From Hydractinia symbiolongicarpus (taxonomy: Eukaryota > Cnidaria > Hydrozoa > Anthoathecata > Hydractiniidae), in contig NC_079885.1 in NCBI RefSeq assembly GCF_029227915.1, positions 29,949,001-30,013,000 of the forward strand: a stretch of 64,000 nucleotides of DNA, written 5' to 3'. The position numbers and the translations under genes were made by a program. Shown here in pieces: positions 13,601 through 25,550 of this stretch. Numbering within the stretch: position 1 is the stretch's first letter; every line of letters starts with the position of its first letter. Under the pieces are notes generated by a model, which saw only the letters and a list, made by a program, of their open reading frames with translations, was not told the DNA's origin and did not search any database.

Positions 13601-14491
13601 CCGCGATTGCCCGTAAATCCCGGGCTTGGCCCGTATAGTCGAATGTATACAAAGAAAGTACCCTGTGAGTAAACTCATTTCCAGAACGATTTTTTAAATT
13701 ATTTTTTCACCACTAAAACGCATGAGACTTGTAGTTTTCAGAAATGTTTTCATTTTTGATGAGACGCTTAATGAAAGTGGTTTAATCGCCGGCAAACGAA
13801 AACCCGCGATTTGCCGTAAATCCCGGACTTGACCCGTATAGTCAAATGTATACAAAGAAAGTACCCTGTGAGTAAACTCATTTCCAAAACGATTTTTTAA
13901 ATTACCTTGTCACCACTAAAACGCATGAGACTTGTAGTTTTTAAAAATGTTTTCATTTTTGATGAGACACTGAATAAAAGAAGTTTAATCGCCGGCACAC
14001 GAAAACCCGCCATTTCCCGTAAACCCCGGACTCGGCCCGTATAGTTAAAAGTATACAAAGAAAGTACCCAGGGAGTAAACTCATTTCCCGAACGATTTTT
14101 TAAAATATTTTTTCACCACTAAAACGCATGAGACTTGTAGTTTTCAAAAATGTTTTCATTTTTGATGAGACGCTTAATGAAAGAGGTTTAATCGCCGGCA
14201 AACGAAATCCCGCGTTTTCCCGTAAATCCGGGGCTTGGCCCGTATAGTCGAATGTATACAAAGAAAGTACCCAGGGAGTAAACTCATTTCCAAAACGATT
14301 TTTTAAATTACCTTGTCACCACTAAAACGCATGAGACTTGTAGTTTTTAAAAATGTTTTCATTTTTGATGAGACGCTTAATGAAAGAGGTTTAATCGCCG
14401 GCAAACGAAATCCCGCGATTTCCCGTAAATCCCGGGCTTGGCCGTATAGTCGAATGTATAAAAAGAAAGTACCCAGGGAGTAAACTCATTT
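10640..14491 (+). repeat. 19-monomer higher-order repeat, copy B (3852 bp)
   Basis: This is a direct tandem copy of 6788-10639 with no net length change. I noted about 17 substitutions by eye, including TTAAAGAAAG near 10323 against TTAATGAAAG near 14175, GCCCTC (9330) against GTCCTC, TTCCCGAACG (near 9829) against TTCCAGAACG (near 13681), and GACGGTTAATG (8494) against GACGCTTAATG (12346). That is more than 99% identity. It ends where CTCATTTTCC (10633) reads CTCATTTCCC (14485). Confidence 0.9.
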
Positions 14492-14598
14492 CCCGAACGA
14501 TTTTTTAAATTATTTTTTCACCACTAAAACGCATAAGACTTGTAGTTTTCAAAAATGTTTTCATTTTTGATGAGACGCTTAATGAAAGAAGTTTAATC
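13585..14598 (+). repeat. Pentamer unit E-D-F-G-C (1014 bp), inside copy B
   Basis: The order is E (GATTGCCCG), D (GATTTGCCG, CCAAAACG, ACCTTGTCACC), F (GGCACACG, GTTAAAAG, TTAAAATATT), G (GCGTTTTCCCG, CCGGGGCTT) and C (GGCCGTATAG, GTATAAAAAG). The same five types in the same order occur at 9733-10639 and at 15208, 16222 and 17236. This is the founder order for the next domain. Confidence 0.85.
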
Positions 14599-15207
14599 GC
14601 CGACAAACGAAAACCCGCGATTGCCCGTAAATCCCGGGCTTGGCCCGTATAGTCGAATGTATACAAAGAAAGTACCCTGTGAGTAAACTCATTTCCCGAA
14701 CGATTTTTTAAATTATTTTTTCACCACTAAAACGCATGAGACTTGTAGTTTTCAGAAATGTTTTCATTTTTAATGAGACGCTTAATGAAAGTGGTTTAAT
14801 CGCCGGCAAACGAAAACCCGCGATTTGCCGTAAATCCCGGACTTGGCCCGTATAGTCGAATGTATACAAAGAAAGTACCCTGTGAGTAAACTCATTTCCA
14901 AAACGATTTTTTAAATTACCTTGTCACCACTAAAACGCATGAGACTTGTAGTTTTTAAAAATGTTTTCATTTTTGATGAGACACTGAATAAAAGAAGTTT
15001 AATCGCCGGCAAACGAAATCCTGCGTTTTCCCGTAAATCCGGGGCTTGGCCCGTATAGTCGAATGTATAAAAAGAAAGTACCCAGGGAGTAAACTCATTT
15101 CCCGAACGATTTTTTAAATTATTTTTTCACCACTAAAACGCATAAGACTTGTAGTTTTCAAAAATGTTTTCATTTTTGATGAGACGCTTAATGAAAGAAG
15201 TTTAATC
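14599..15207 (+). repeat. Truncated pentamer (3 of 5 monomers)
   Basis: The order is E-D-G, then the next pentamer starts. The F and C units are missing. The third monomer (about 15007) is a hybrid: it begins like G (GCGTTTTCCCG, here with CCTGCG) but continues with GTATAAAAAG like C. The E unit has the private GCCGACAAACG and the following D junction has TTTTTAATGAG. Both are shared with the pentamer at 17236 but not with those at 15208 and 16222. Confidence 0.75.
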
Positions 15208-16221
15208 GCCGGCAAACGAAAACCCGCGATTGCCCGTAAATCCCGGGCTTGGCCCGTATAGTCGAATGTATACAAAGAAAGTACCCTGTGAGTAAACTCA
15301 TTTCCCGAACGATTTTTTAAATTATTTTTTCACCACTAAAACGCATGAGACTTGTAGTTTTCAGAAATGTTTTCATTTTTGATGAGACGCTTAATGAAAG
15401 TGGTTTAATCGCCGGCAAACGAAAACCCGCGATTTGCCGTAAATCCCGGACTTGGCCCGTATAGTCGAATGTATACAAAGAAAGTACCCTGTGAGTAAAC
15501 TCATTTCCAAAACGATTTTTTAAATTACCTTGTCACCACTAAAACGCATGAGACTTGTAGTTTTTAAAAATGTTTTCATTTTTGATGAGACACTGAATAA
15601 AAGAAGTTTAATCGCCGGCACACGAAAACCCGCCATTTCCCGTAAACCCCGGACTCGGCCCGTATAGTTAAAAGTATACAAAGAAAGTACCCAGGGAGTA
15701 AACTCATTTCCCGAACGATTTTTTAAAATATTTTTTCACCACTAAAACGCATGAGACTTGTAGTTTTCAAAAATGTTTTCATTTTTGATGAGACGCTTAA
15801 TAAAAGAGGTTTAATCGCCGGCAAACGAAATCCCGCGTTTTCCCGTAAATCCGGGGCTTGGCCCGTATAGTCGAATGTATACAAAAAAAGTACCCAGGGA
15901 GTAAACTCATTTCCAAAACGATTTTTTAAATTACCTTGTCACCACTAAAACGCATGAGACTTGTAGTTTTTAAAAATGTTTTCATTTTTGATGAGACGCT
16001 TAATGAAAGAGGTTTAATCGCCGGCAAACGAAATCCCGCGATTTCCCGTAAATCCCGGGCTTGGCCGTATAGTCGAATGTATAAAAAGAAAGTACCCAGG
16101 GAGTAAACTCATTTCCCGAACGATTTTTTAAATTATTTTTTCACCACTAAAACGCATAAGACTTGTAGTTTTCAAAAATGTTTTCATTTTTGATGAGACG
16201 CTTAATGAAAGAAGTTTAATC
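15208..16221 (+). repeat. Pentamer unit E-D-F-G-C (1014 bp)
   Basis: A full five-type unit, spaced 1014 bp from the next. Differences from its neighbours are single bases, for example TTAATAAAAGAGG near 15797 and TACAAAAAAAG near 15880, against TTAATGAAAGAGG and TACAAAGAAAG. Confidence 0.85.
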
Positions 16222-17235
16222 GCCGGCAAACGAAAACCCGCGATTGCCCGTAAATCCCGGGCTTGGCCCGTATAGTCGAATGTATACAAAGAAAGTACCC
16301 TGTGAGTAAACTCATTTCCCGAACGATTTTTTAAATTATTTTTTCACCACTAAAACGCATGAGACTTGTAGTTTTCAGAAATGTTTTCATTTTTGATGAG
16401 ACGCTTAATGAAAGTGGTTTAATCGCCGGCAAACGAAAACCCGCGATTTGCCGTAAATCCCGGACTTGGCCCGTATAGTCGAATGTATACAAAGAAAGTA
16501 CCCTGTGAGTAAACTCATTTCCAAAACGATTTTTTAAATTACCTTGTCACCACTAAAACGCATGAGACTTGTAGTTTTTAAAAATGTTTTCATTTTTGAT
16601 GAGACACTGAATAAAAGAAGTTTAATCGCCGGCACACGAAAACCCGCCATTTCCCGTAAACCCCGGACTCGGCCCGTATAGTTAAAAGTATACAAAGAAA
16701 GTACCCAGGGAGTAAACTCATTTCCCGAACGATTTTTTAAAATATTTTTTCACCACTAAAACGCATGAGACTTGTAGTTTTCAAAAATGTTTTCATTTTT
16801 GATGAGACGCTTAATGAAAGAGGTTTAATCGCCGGCAAACGAAATCCCGCGTTTTCCCGTAAATCCGGGGCTTGGCCCGTATAGTCGAATGTATACAAAG
16901 AAAGTACCCAGGGAGTAAACTCATTTCCAAAACGATTTTTTAAATTACCTTGTCACCACTAAAACGCATGAGACTTGTAGTTTTTAAAAATGTTTTCATT
17001 TTTGATGAGACGCTTAATGAAAGAGGTTTAATCGCCGGCAAACGAAATCCCGCGATTTCCCGTAAATCCCGGGCTTGGCCGTATAGTCGAATGTATAAAA
17101 AGAAAGTACCCAGGGAGTAAACTCATTTCCCGAACGATTTTTTAAATTATTTTTTCACCACTAAAACGCATAAGACTTGTAGTTTTCAAAAATGTTTTCA
17201 TTTTTGATGAGACGCTTAATGAAAGAAGTTTAATC
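16222..17235 (+). repeat. Pentamer unit E-D-F-G-C (1014 bp)
   Basis: A full five-type unit directly following the previous one, with the same diagnostic strings at +1014. Its E unit keeps GCCGGCAAACG, unlike the units at 14599 and 17236. Confidence 0.85.
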
Positions 17236-18047
17236 GCCGACAAACGAAAACCCGCGATTGCCCGTAAATCCCGGGCTTGGCCCGTATAGTCGAATGTATA
17301 CAAAGAAAGTACCCTGTGAGTAAACTCATTTCCCGAACGATTTTTTAAATTATTTTTTCACCACTAAAACGCATGAGACTTGTAGTTTTCAGAAATGTTT
17401 TCATTTTTAATGAGACGCTTAATGAAAGTGGTTTAATCGCCGGCAAACGAAAACCCGCGATTTGCCGTAAATCCCGGACTTGGCCCGTATAGTCGAATGT
17501 ATACAAAGAAAGTACCCTGTGAGTAAACTCATTTCCAAAACGATTTTTTAAATTACCTTGTCACCACTAAAACGCATGAGACTTGTAGTTTTTAAAAATG
17601 TTTTCATTTTTGATGAGACACTGAATAAAAGAAGTTTAATCGCCGGCACACGAAAACCCGCCATTTCCCGTAAACCCCGGACTCGGCCCGTATAGTTAAA
17701 AGTATACAAAGAAAGTACCCAGGGAGTAAACTCATTTCCCGAACGATTTTTTAAAATATTTTTTCACCACTAAAACGCATGAGACTTGTAGTTTTCAAAA
17801 ATGTTTTCATTTTTGATGAGACGCTTAATGAAAGAGGTTTAATCGCCGGCAAACGAAATCCCGCGTTTTCCCGTAAATCCGGGGCTTGGCCCGTATAGTC
17901 GAATGTATACAAAGAAAGTACCCAGGGAGTAAACTCATTTCCAAAACGATTTTTTAAATTACCTTGTCACCACTAAAACGCATGAGACTTGTAGTTTTTA
18001 AAAATGTTTTCATTTTTGATGAGACACTGAATAAAAGAAGTTTAATC
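17236..18047 (+). repeat. Shortened pentamer E-D-F-G (4 monomers)
   Basis: This begins with the private GCCGACAAACG E unit and TTTTTAATGAG, as at 14599. After G the expected C unit is absent and a new F follows. Together with 18048-18453 it gives the order E-D-F-G-F-G. Confidence 0.8.
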
Positions 18048-18453
18048 GCCGGCACACGAAAACCCGCCATTTCCCGTAAACCCCGGACTCGGCCCGTATA
18101 GTTAAAAGTATACAAAGAAAGTACCCAGGGAGTAAACTCATTTCCCGAACGATTTTTTAAAATATTTTTTCACCACTAAAACGCATGAGACTTGTAGTTT
18201 TCAAAAATGTTTTCAATTTTGATGAGACGCTTAATGAAAGAGGTTTAATCGCCGGCAAACGAAATCCCGCGTTTTCCCGTAAATCCGGGGCTTGGCCCGT
18301 ATAGTCGAATGTATACAAAGAAAGTACCCAGGGAGTAAACTCATTTCCCGAAAGATTTTTTAAACTTTTTTTTCACCACTAAAACGCATGAGACTTGTAG
18401 TTTTCAAAAATGTTTTCATTTTTGATGAGACGCTGAATAAAAGAAGTTTAATC
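17642..18453 (+). repeat. F-G dimer in two tandem copies (406 bp each)
   Basis: F units start at 17642 and 18048 and G units at 17844 and 18251. The two dimers are nearly identical; the second has TTTTCAATTTTGATG near 18210 where the first has TTTTCATTTTTGATG. The second G unit ends in the GAAAGATTTTTTAAAC variant near 18350. Confidence 0.8.
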
Positions 18454-18585
18454 GCCGACAAACGAAAACCCGCGATTTCCCGTAAATCCCGGGCTTGACC
18501 CGTATAGTCAAAAGTATACAAAGAAGGTACCCAGGGAGTAAACTCATTTCCCGAACGATTTTTTAAATTATTTTTTCACCACTAA
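17935..18585 (+). repeat. F-G-K segment duplicated 4461 bp downstream
   Basis: Bases 17935-18585 match 22396-23046. Markers are GGCACACG at 18048 and 22509, GAAAGATTTTTTAAAC at about 18350 and 22811, GCCGACAAACG with GCTTGACCC at 18454 and 22915, and the rare AAGAAGGTACCC in both. The partner boundary lies in the TAAACTCATTTCC region on the left and in CACCACTA on the right. Confidence 0.75.
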
Positions 18586-18859
18586 AACGCATGAGACTTG
18601 TAGTTTTCAAAAATGTTTTCATTTTTGATGAGACGCTGAATAAAAGAAGTTTAATCGCCGGCAAACGAAAACCCGCGATTTCCCGTAAATCCCGGACTCG
18701 GCCCGTATAGTCAAAAGTATACAAAGAAAGTACCCAGGAAGTAAACTCATTTTCCGAACGATTTTTTAAATTATTTTTTCACCACTACAACGCATGAGAC
18801 TTGTAGTTTTTAAAAATGTTTTCATTTTTGATGAGACGCTGAATAAAAGAAGTTTAATC

Positions 18860-20684
18860 GCCGGCAAACGAAAACCCGCCATTTCCCGTAAACCCCGGAC
18901 TCGGCCCGTATAGTCAAAAGTATACAAAGAAAGTACCCAGGGAGTAAACTCATTTCCCGAACGATTTTTTAAATTATTTTTTCACCACTACAACGCATGA
19001 GACTTGTAGTTTTCAAAAATGTTTTCATTTTTGATGAGACGCTTAATGAAAGAGGTTTAATCGCCGGCAAACAAAATCCCGCGATTTCCCGTAAATCCCG
19101 GGCTTGGTCCGTATAGTCGAATGTATAAAAAGAAAGTACCCAGGGAGTAAACTCATTTCCCGAACAATTTTTTAAATTATTTTTTCACCACTAAAACGCA
19201 TAAGACTTGTAGTTTTCAAAAATGTTTTCATTTTTGATGAGACGCTTAATGAAAGAAGTTTAATCACTGGCAAACAAAAACCCGCGATTTCCCGTAAATC
19301 CCGGGCTTGCCCGTATAGTCGAATGTATACAAAGAAAGTACCCTGTGAGTAAACTCATTTCCCGAACGATTTTTTAAATTATTTTTTCACCACTAAGACG
19401 CATGAGACTTGTAGTTTTCAGAAATGTTTTCATTTTTGATGAGACGGTTAATGAAAGTGGTTTAATCGACGGCAAACGAAAACCCGCGATTTGCCGTAAA
19501 TCCCGGACTTTGCCTGTATAGTCGAATGTATACAAAGAAAGTACCCTGTGAGTAAACTCATTTCCAAAACGATTTTTTAAATTACCTTGTCACCACTAAA
19601 ACGCATGAGACTTGTAGTTTTCAAAAATGTTTTCATTTTTGATGAGACGCTTAATGAAAGAAGTTTAATCGCCGGCAAACGAAAACCCGCGATTTCCCGT
19701 AAATCCCGGGCTTGGCCCGTATAGTCGAATGTATACAAAGAAAGTACCCTGTGAGTAAACTCATTTCTCGAACGATTTTTTAAATTATTTTTTCACCACT
19801 AAAACGCATGAGACTTGTAGTTTTCAGAAATGTTTTCATTTTTGATGAGACGCTTAATGAAAGTGGTTTAATCGCCGGCAAACGAAAACCCGCGATTTGC
19901 CGTAAATCCCGGACTTTGCCCGTATAGTCGAATGTATACAAAGAAAGTACCCTGTGAGTAAACTCATTTCCAAAACGATTTTTTAAATTACCTTGTCACC
20001 ACTAAAACGCATGAGACTTGTAGTTTTCAAAAATGTTTTCATTTTTGATGAGACACTGAATAAAAGAAGTTTAATCGCCGGCACACGAAAACCCGCCATT
20101 TCCCGTAAACCCCGGACTCGGCCCGTATAGTCAAAAGTATACAAAGAAAGTACCCAGGGAGTAAACTCATTTCCCGAACGATTTTTTAAATTATTTTTTC
20201 ACCACTACAACGCATGAGACTTGTAGTTTTCAAAAATGTTTTCATTTTTGGAGAGACGCTGAATAAAAGAAGTTTAATCGCCCTCAAACGAAAATCCGCG
20301 ATTTCCGTAAATCCCGGACTCGGCCCGTATAGTCCAAAGTATACAAAGAAAGTACCGAGGGAGTAAACTCATTTGCCGAACGATTTTTTAAATTATTTTT
20401 TCACCACTAAAACGCATGAGACTTGTAGTTTTCAAAAATGTTTTCATTTTTGATGAGACGCTTAATGAAAGAGGTTTAATCGCCGGCAAACGAAATCCCG
20501 CGATTTCCCGTAAATCCCGGGCTTGGCCCGTATAGTCGAATGTATAAAAAGAAAGTACCCAGGGAGTAAACTCATTTCCCGAACGATTTTTTAAATTATT
20601 TTTTCACCACTACAACGCATGAGACTTGTAGTTTTCAAAAATGTTTTCATTTTTGGAGAGACGCTGAATAAAAGAAGTTTAATC
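18860..20684 (+). repeat. Third, partial copy of the 19-monomer unit (9 monomers)
   Basis: The monomer order A-C-E-D-E-D-F-B-C matches 7909-9732 and 11761-13584 over 1825 bp. Shared strings include CAAACAAAATCC, the E unit beginning near 19264 with CAAACAAAAACCC (compare 8314 and 12166), and TTTTTGGAGAGACG before B. GACGGTTAATG near 19443 is shared with copy A (8494) but not copy B (12346), which suggests a closer relation to copy A. Confidence 0.75.
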
Positions 20685-21292
20685 GCCCTCAAACGAAAAT
20701 CCGCGATTTCCGTAAATCCCGGACTCGGCCCGTATAGTCCAAAGTATACAAAGAAAGTACCGAGGGAGTAAACTCATTTGCCGAACGATTTTTTAAATTA
20801 TTTTTTCACCACTAAAACGCATGAGACTTGTAGTTTTCAAAAATGTTTTCATTTTTGATGAGACGCTTAATGAAAGAGGTTTAATCGCCGGCAAACGAAA
20901 TCCCGCGATTTCCCGTAAATCCCGGGCTTGGCCCGTATAGTCGAATGTATAAAAAGAAAGTACCCAGGGAGTAAACTCATTTCCCGAACGATTTTTTAAA
21001 TTACCTTGTCACCACTAAAACGCATGAGACTTGTAGTTTTCAAAAATGTTTTCATTTTTGATGAGACACTGAATAAAAGAAGTTTAATCGCCGGCACACG
21101 AAAACCAGCCATTTCCCGTAAACCCCGGACTCGGCCCGTATAGTCAAAAGTATACAAAGAAAGTACCTAGGGAGTAAACTCATTTCCCGAACGATTTTTT
21201 AAATTATTTTTTCACCACTACAACGCATGAGACTTGTAGTTTTCAAAAATGTTTGCATTTTTGGAGAGACGCTGAATAAAAGAAGTTTAATC
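20685..21292 (+). repeat. Trimer B-C-F' (608 bp), copy 1
   Basis: B starts at 20685, C at 20887 and F' at 21090. F' is an F unit with AAAACCAGCC and GTACCTAGG. The trimer is repeated at 21293 and again in part from 21901. A B-C dimer precedes it at 20280, 405 bp upstream. Confidence 0.85.
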
Positions 21293-21900
21293 GCCCTCAA
21301 ACGAAAATCCGCGATTTCCGTAAATCCCGGACTCGGCCCGTATAGTCCAAAGTATACAAAGAAAGTACCGAGGGAGTAAACTCATTTGCCGAACGATTTT
21401 TTAAATTATTTTTTCACCACTAAAACGCATGAGACTTGTAGTTTTCAAAAATGTTTTCATTTTTGATGAGACGCTTAATGAAAGAGGTTTAATCGCCGGC
21501 AAACGAAATCCCGCGATTTCCCGTAAATCCCGGGCTTGGCCCGTATAGTCGAATGTATAAAAAGAAAGTACCCAGGGAGTAAACTCATTTCCCGAACGAT
21601 TTTTTAAATTACCTTGTCACCACTAAAACGCATGAGACTTGTAGTTTTCAAAAATGTTTTCATTTTTGATGAGACACTGAATAAAAGAAGTTTAATCGCC
21701 GGCACACGAAAACCAGCCATTTCCCGTAAACCCCGGACTCGGCCCGTATAGTCAAAAGTATACAAAGAAAGTACCTAGGGAGTAAACTCATTTCCCGAAC
21801 GATTTTTTAAATTATTTTTTCACCACTACAACGCATGAGACTTGTAGTTTTCAAAAATGTTTTCATTTTTGGAGAGACGCTGAATAAAAGAAGTTTAATC
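21293..21900 (+). repeat. Trimer B-C-F' (608 bp), copy 2
   Basis: A direct repeat of 20685-21292 with the same private CCAGCC and CCTAGGGAG. One visible difference lies at the hairpin loop just before this unit: GTTTGCATTTTTGG near 21251 against GTTTTCATTTTTGG near 21859. B and C units follow again from 21901. Confidence 0.85.
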
Positions 21901-22395
21901 GCCCTCAAACGAAAATCCGCGATTTCCGTAAATCCCGGACTCGGCCCGTATAGTCCAAAGTATACAAAGAAAGTACCGAGGGAGTAAACTCATTTGCCGA
22001 ACGATTTTTTAAATTATTTTTTCACCACTAAAACGCATGAGACTTGTAGTTTTCAAAAATGTTTTCATTTTTGATGAGACGCTTAATGAAAGAGGTTTAA
22101 TCGCCGGCAAACGAAATCCCGCGATTTCCCGTAAATCCCGGGCTTGGCCCGTATAGTCGAATGTATAAAAAGAAAGTACCCAGGGAGTAAACTCATTTCC
22201 CGAACGATTTTTTAAATTATTTTTTCACCACTAAAACGCATGAGACTTGTAGTTTTCAGAAATGTTTTTATTTTTGATGAGACGCTTAATGAAAGTGGTT
22301 TAATCGCCGGCAAACGAAAACCCGCGATTTGCCGTAAATCCCGGACTTGGCCCGTATAGTCGAATGTATACAAAGAAAGTACCCTGTGAGTAAAC

Positions 22396-23046
22396 TCATT
22401 TCCAAAACGATTTTTTAAATTACCTTGTCACCACTAAAACGCATGAGACTTGTAGTTTTTAAAAATATTTTCATTTTTGATGAGACACTGAATAAAAGAA
22501 GTTTAATCGCCGGCACACGAAAACCCGCCATTTCCCGTAAACCCCGGACTCGGCCCGTATAGTTAAAAGTATACAAAGAAAGTACCCAGGGAGTAAACTC
22601 ATTTCCCGAACGATTTTTTAAAATATTTTTTCACCACTAAAACGCATGAGACTTGTAGTTTTTAAAAATGTTTTCATTTTTGATGAGACGCTTAATGAAA
22701 GAGGTTTAATCGCCGGCAAACGAAATCCCGCGTTTTCCCGTAAATCCGGGGCTTGGCCCGTATAGTCGAATGTATACAAAGAAAGTACCCAGGGAGTAAA
22801 CTCATTTCCCGAAAGATTTTTTAAACTTTTTTTTCACCACTAAAACGCATGAGACTTGTAGTTTTCAAAAATGTTTTCATTTTTGATGAGACGCTGAATA
22901 AAAGAAGTTTAATCGCCGACAAACGAAAACCCGCGATTTCCCGTAAATCCCGGGCTTGACCCGTATAGTCAAAAGTATACAAAGAAGGTACCCAGGGAGT
23001 AAACTCATTTCCCGAACGATTTTTTAAATTATTTTTTCACCACTAC
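22396..23046 (+). repeat. F-G-K segment, downstream copy
   Basis: Partner of 17935-18585 at +4461 bp, carrying the same rare AAGAAGGTACCC and GAAAGATTTTTTAAAC. It forms the transition from the E/D-rich first third of the window to the stretch dominated by TGAATAAAAG and GTCAAAAG monomers. Confidence 0.75.
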
Positions 23047-23049
23047 AAC

Positions 23050-23859
23050 GCATGAGACTTGTAGTTTTTAAAAATGTTTTCATTTTTGATGAGACGCTGA
23101 ATAAAAGAAGTTTAATCGCCGGCAAACGAAAACCCGCCATTTCCCGTAAACCCCGGACTCGGCCCGTATAGTCAAAAGTATACAAAGAAAGTACCCAGGG
23201 AGTAAACTCATTTCCCGAACGATTTTTTAAATTATTTTTTCACCACTACAACGCATGAGACTTGTAGTTTTCAAAAATGTTTTCATTTTTGAAGAGACGC
23301 TGAATAAAAGAAGTTTAATCGCCCTCAAACGAAAATCCGCGATTTCCGTAAATCCCGGACTCGGCCCGTATAGTCAAAAGTATACAAGGAACGTAACCAG
23401 TGCGTAAACTCATTTCCCGAACGATTTTTTAAATTATTTTTTCACCACTACAACGCATGAGACTTGTAGTTTTTAAAAATGTTTTCATTTTTGATGAGAC
23501 GCTGAATAAAAGAAGTTTAATCGCCGGCAAACGAAAACCCGCCATTTCCCGTAAACCCCGGACTCGGCCCGTATAGTCAAAAGTATACAAAGAAAGTACC
23601 CAGGGAGTAAACTCATTTCCCGAACGATTTTTTAAATTATTTTTTCACCACTACAACGCATGAGACTTGTAGTTTTCAAAAATGTTTTCATTTTTGAAGA
23701 GACGCTGAATAAAAGAAGTTTAATCGCCCTCAAACGAAAATCCGCGATTTCCGTAAATCCCGGACTCGGCCCGTATAGTCAAAAGTATACAAGGAACGTA
23801 ACCAGTGCGTAAACTCATTTCCCGAACGATTTTTTAAATTATTTTTTCACCACTAAAAC
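23050..23859 (+). repeat. A-B' dimer in two tandem copies (405 bp each)
   Basis: A units start at 23118 and 23523, B' units at 23320 and 23725. B' is marked by GGAACGTAACCAGTGCG, seen at about 23388 and 23793 only. The match ends in CACCACTA, where CTACAACG changes to CTAAAACG. Confidence 0.82.
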
Positions 23860-24332
23860 GCATAAGACTTGTAGTTTTTAAAAATGTTTTCATTTTTGAT
23901 GAGACGCTGAATAAAAGAAGTTTAATCGCCGGCAAACAAAAACATGCGATTTCCCGTAAATCCCAGGCTTGGCCCGTATAGTCAAAGGTATACAAAGAAA
24001 GTACCCAGGGAGTAAACTCATTTCCCGAACGATTTTTTAAATTATTTTTTCACCACTAAAACGCATAAGACTTGTAGTTTTTAAAAATGTTTTCATTTTT
24101 GATGAGACGCTGAATAAAAGAAGTTTAATCGCCGGCAAACGAAAACATGCGATTTCCCGTAAACCCCAGACTTGGCCCGTATAGGCAAAATTATACAAAG
24201 AAAGTACCCACGGAGTAAACTCATTTTAAGAACGATTTTTTAAATTATTTTTTCACCACTACAACGCATGAGACTTGTAGTTTTTAAAAAGGTTTTCAAT
24301 TTTGATGAGACGCTGAATAAAAGAAGTTTAAT
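23523..24332 (+). repeat. A-B'-H-H' tetramer, upstream copy
   Basis: The order is A, B', H (AAAACATGCG with CCCAGGCTTGG) and H' (AAACCCCAGACTTGG, AATTATAC, CCCACGGAG, TTTTAAGAACG). The same order and the same private strings recur at 27173-27984, an offset of 3650 bp or 18 monomers. Small differences include AACCAGTGCG here against AACCAGTGAG downstream, and ATAGGCAAAATT here against ATAGTCAAAATT. Confidence 0.75.
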
Positions 24333-25550
24333 CGCCGGCAAACGAAAACCCGCGATTTCCCGTAAATCCCGGACTCGGCCCGTATAGTCAAAAGTATACA
24401 AAGAAAGTACCCAGGAAGTAAACTCATTTTCCGAACGATTTTTTAAATTATTTTTTCACCACTACAACGCATGAGACTTGTAGTTTTTAAAAATGTTTTC
24501 ATTTTTGATGAGACGCTGAATAAAAGAAGTTTAATCGCCGGCAAACGAAAACCCGCCATTTCCCGTAAACCCCGGACTCGGCCCGTATAGTCAAAAGTAT
24601 ACAAAGAAAGTACCCAGGGAGTAAACTCATTTCCCGAACGATTTTTTAAATTATTTTTTCACCACTACAACGCATGAGACTTGTAGTTTTCAAAAATGTT
24701 TTCATTTTTGAAGAGACGCTGAATAAAAGAAGTTTAATCGCCCTCAAACGAAAATCCGCGACTTCCGTAAATCCTGGACTCGGCCCGTATAGTCAAAAGT
24801 ATACAAAGAAAGTACCGAGGGAGTAAACTCATTTCCCGAACGATTTTTTAAAATATTTTTTCACCACTAAAACGCATGAGACTTGTAGTTTTCAAAAATG
24901 TTTTTATTTTTGATAAGACGCTTAATGAAAGAGGTTTAATCGCTGGCAAACGAAATCCCGCGTTTTCCCGTAAATCCGGGGCTTGGCCCGTATAGTCGAA
25001 TGTATACAAAGAAAGTACCCAGGGAGTAAACTAATTTCCCGAAAGATTTTTTAAACTTTTTTTTCACCACTAAAACGCATGAGACTTGTAGTTCTCAAAA
25101 ATGTTTTCATTTTTGATGAGACGCTGAATAAAAGAAGTTTAATCGCCGACAAACGAAAACCCGCGATTTCCCGTAAATCCCGGGCTTGACCCGTATAGTC
25201 AAAAGTATACAAAGAAAGTACCCAGGGACTAAACTCATTTCCCGAACGATTTTTTAAATTATTATTTCACCACTAAAACGCATGAGACTTGTAGTTTTCA
25301 AAAATATTTTCATTTTTGATGAGACGCTGAATAAAAGAAGTTTAATCGCCGGCAAACGAATACCTGCGATTTCCCGTAAATCCCGGACTCGGCCCGTATA
25401 GTCAAAAGTATACAAAGAAAGTACCCAGGAAGTAAACTCATTTCCCGAACGATTTTTTAAATTATTTTTTCACCACTAAAACGCATGAGACTTGTAGTTT
25501 TCAAAAATGTTTTCATTTTTGATGAGACGCTGAATAAAAGAAGTTTAATC

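Noticed and set aside
14641-14665. CENP-B-box-like spacing on the minus strand (TTCG, six bases, CGGG) from CCCGTATAGTCGAA
   Set aside because: The CENP-B core needs seven bases between TTCG and CGGG with a fixed A. This motif has six and is one base short. It is present only in CGAATG-type monomers. Another partial resemblance, TTTCGTT in the complement of AACGAAA, lacks the rest of the box.
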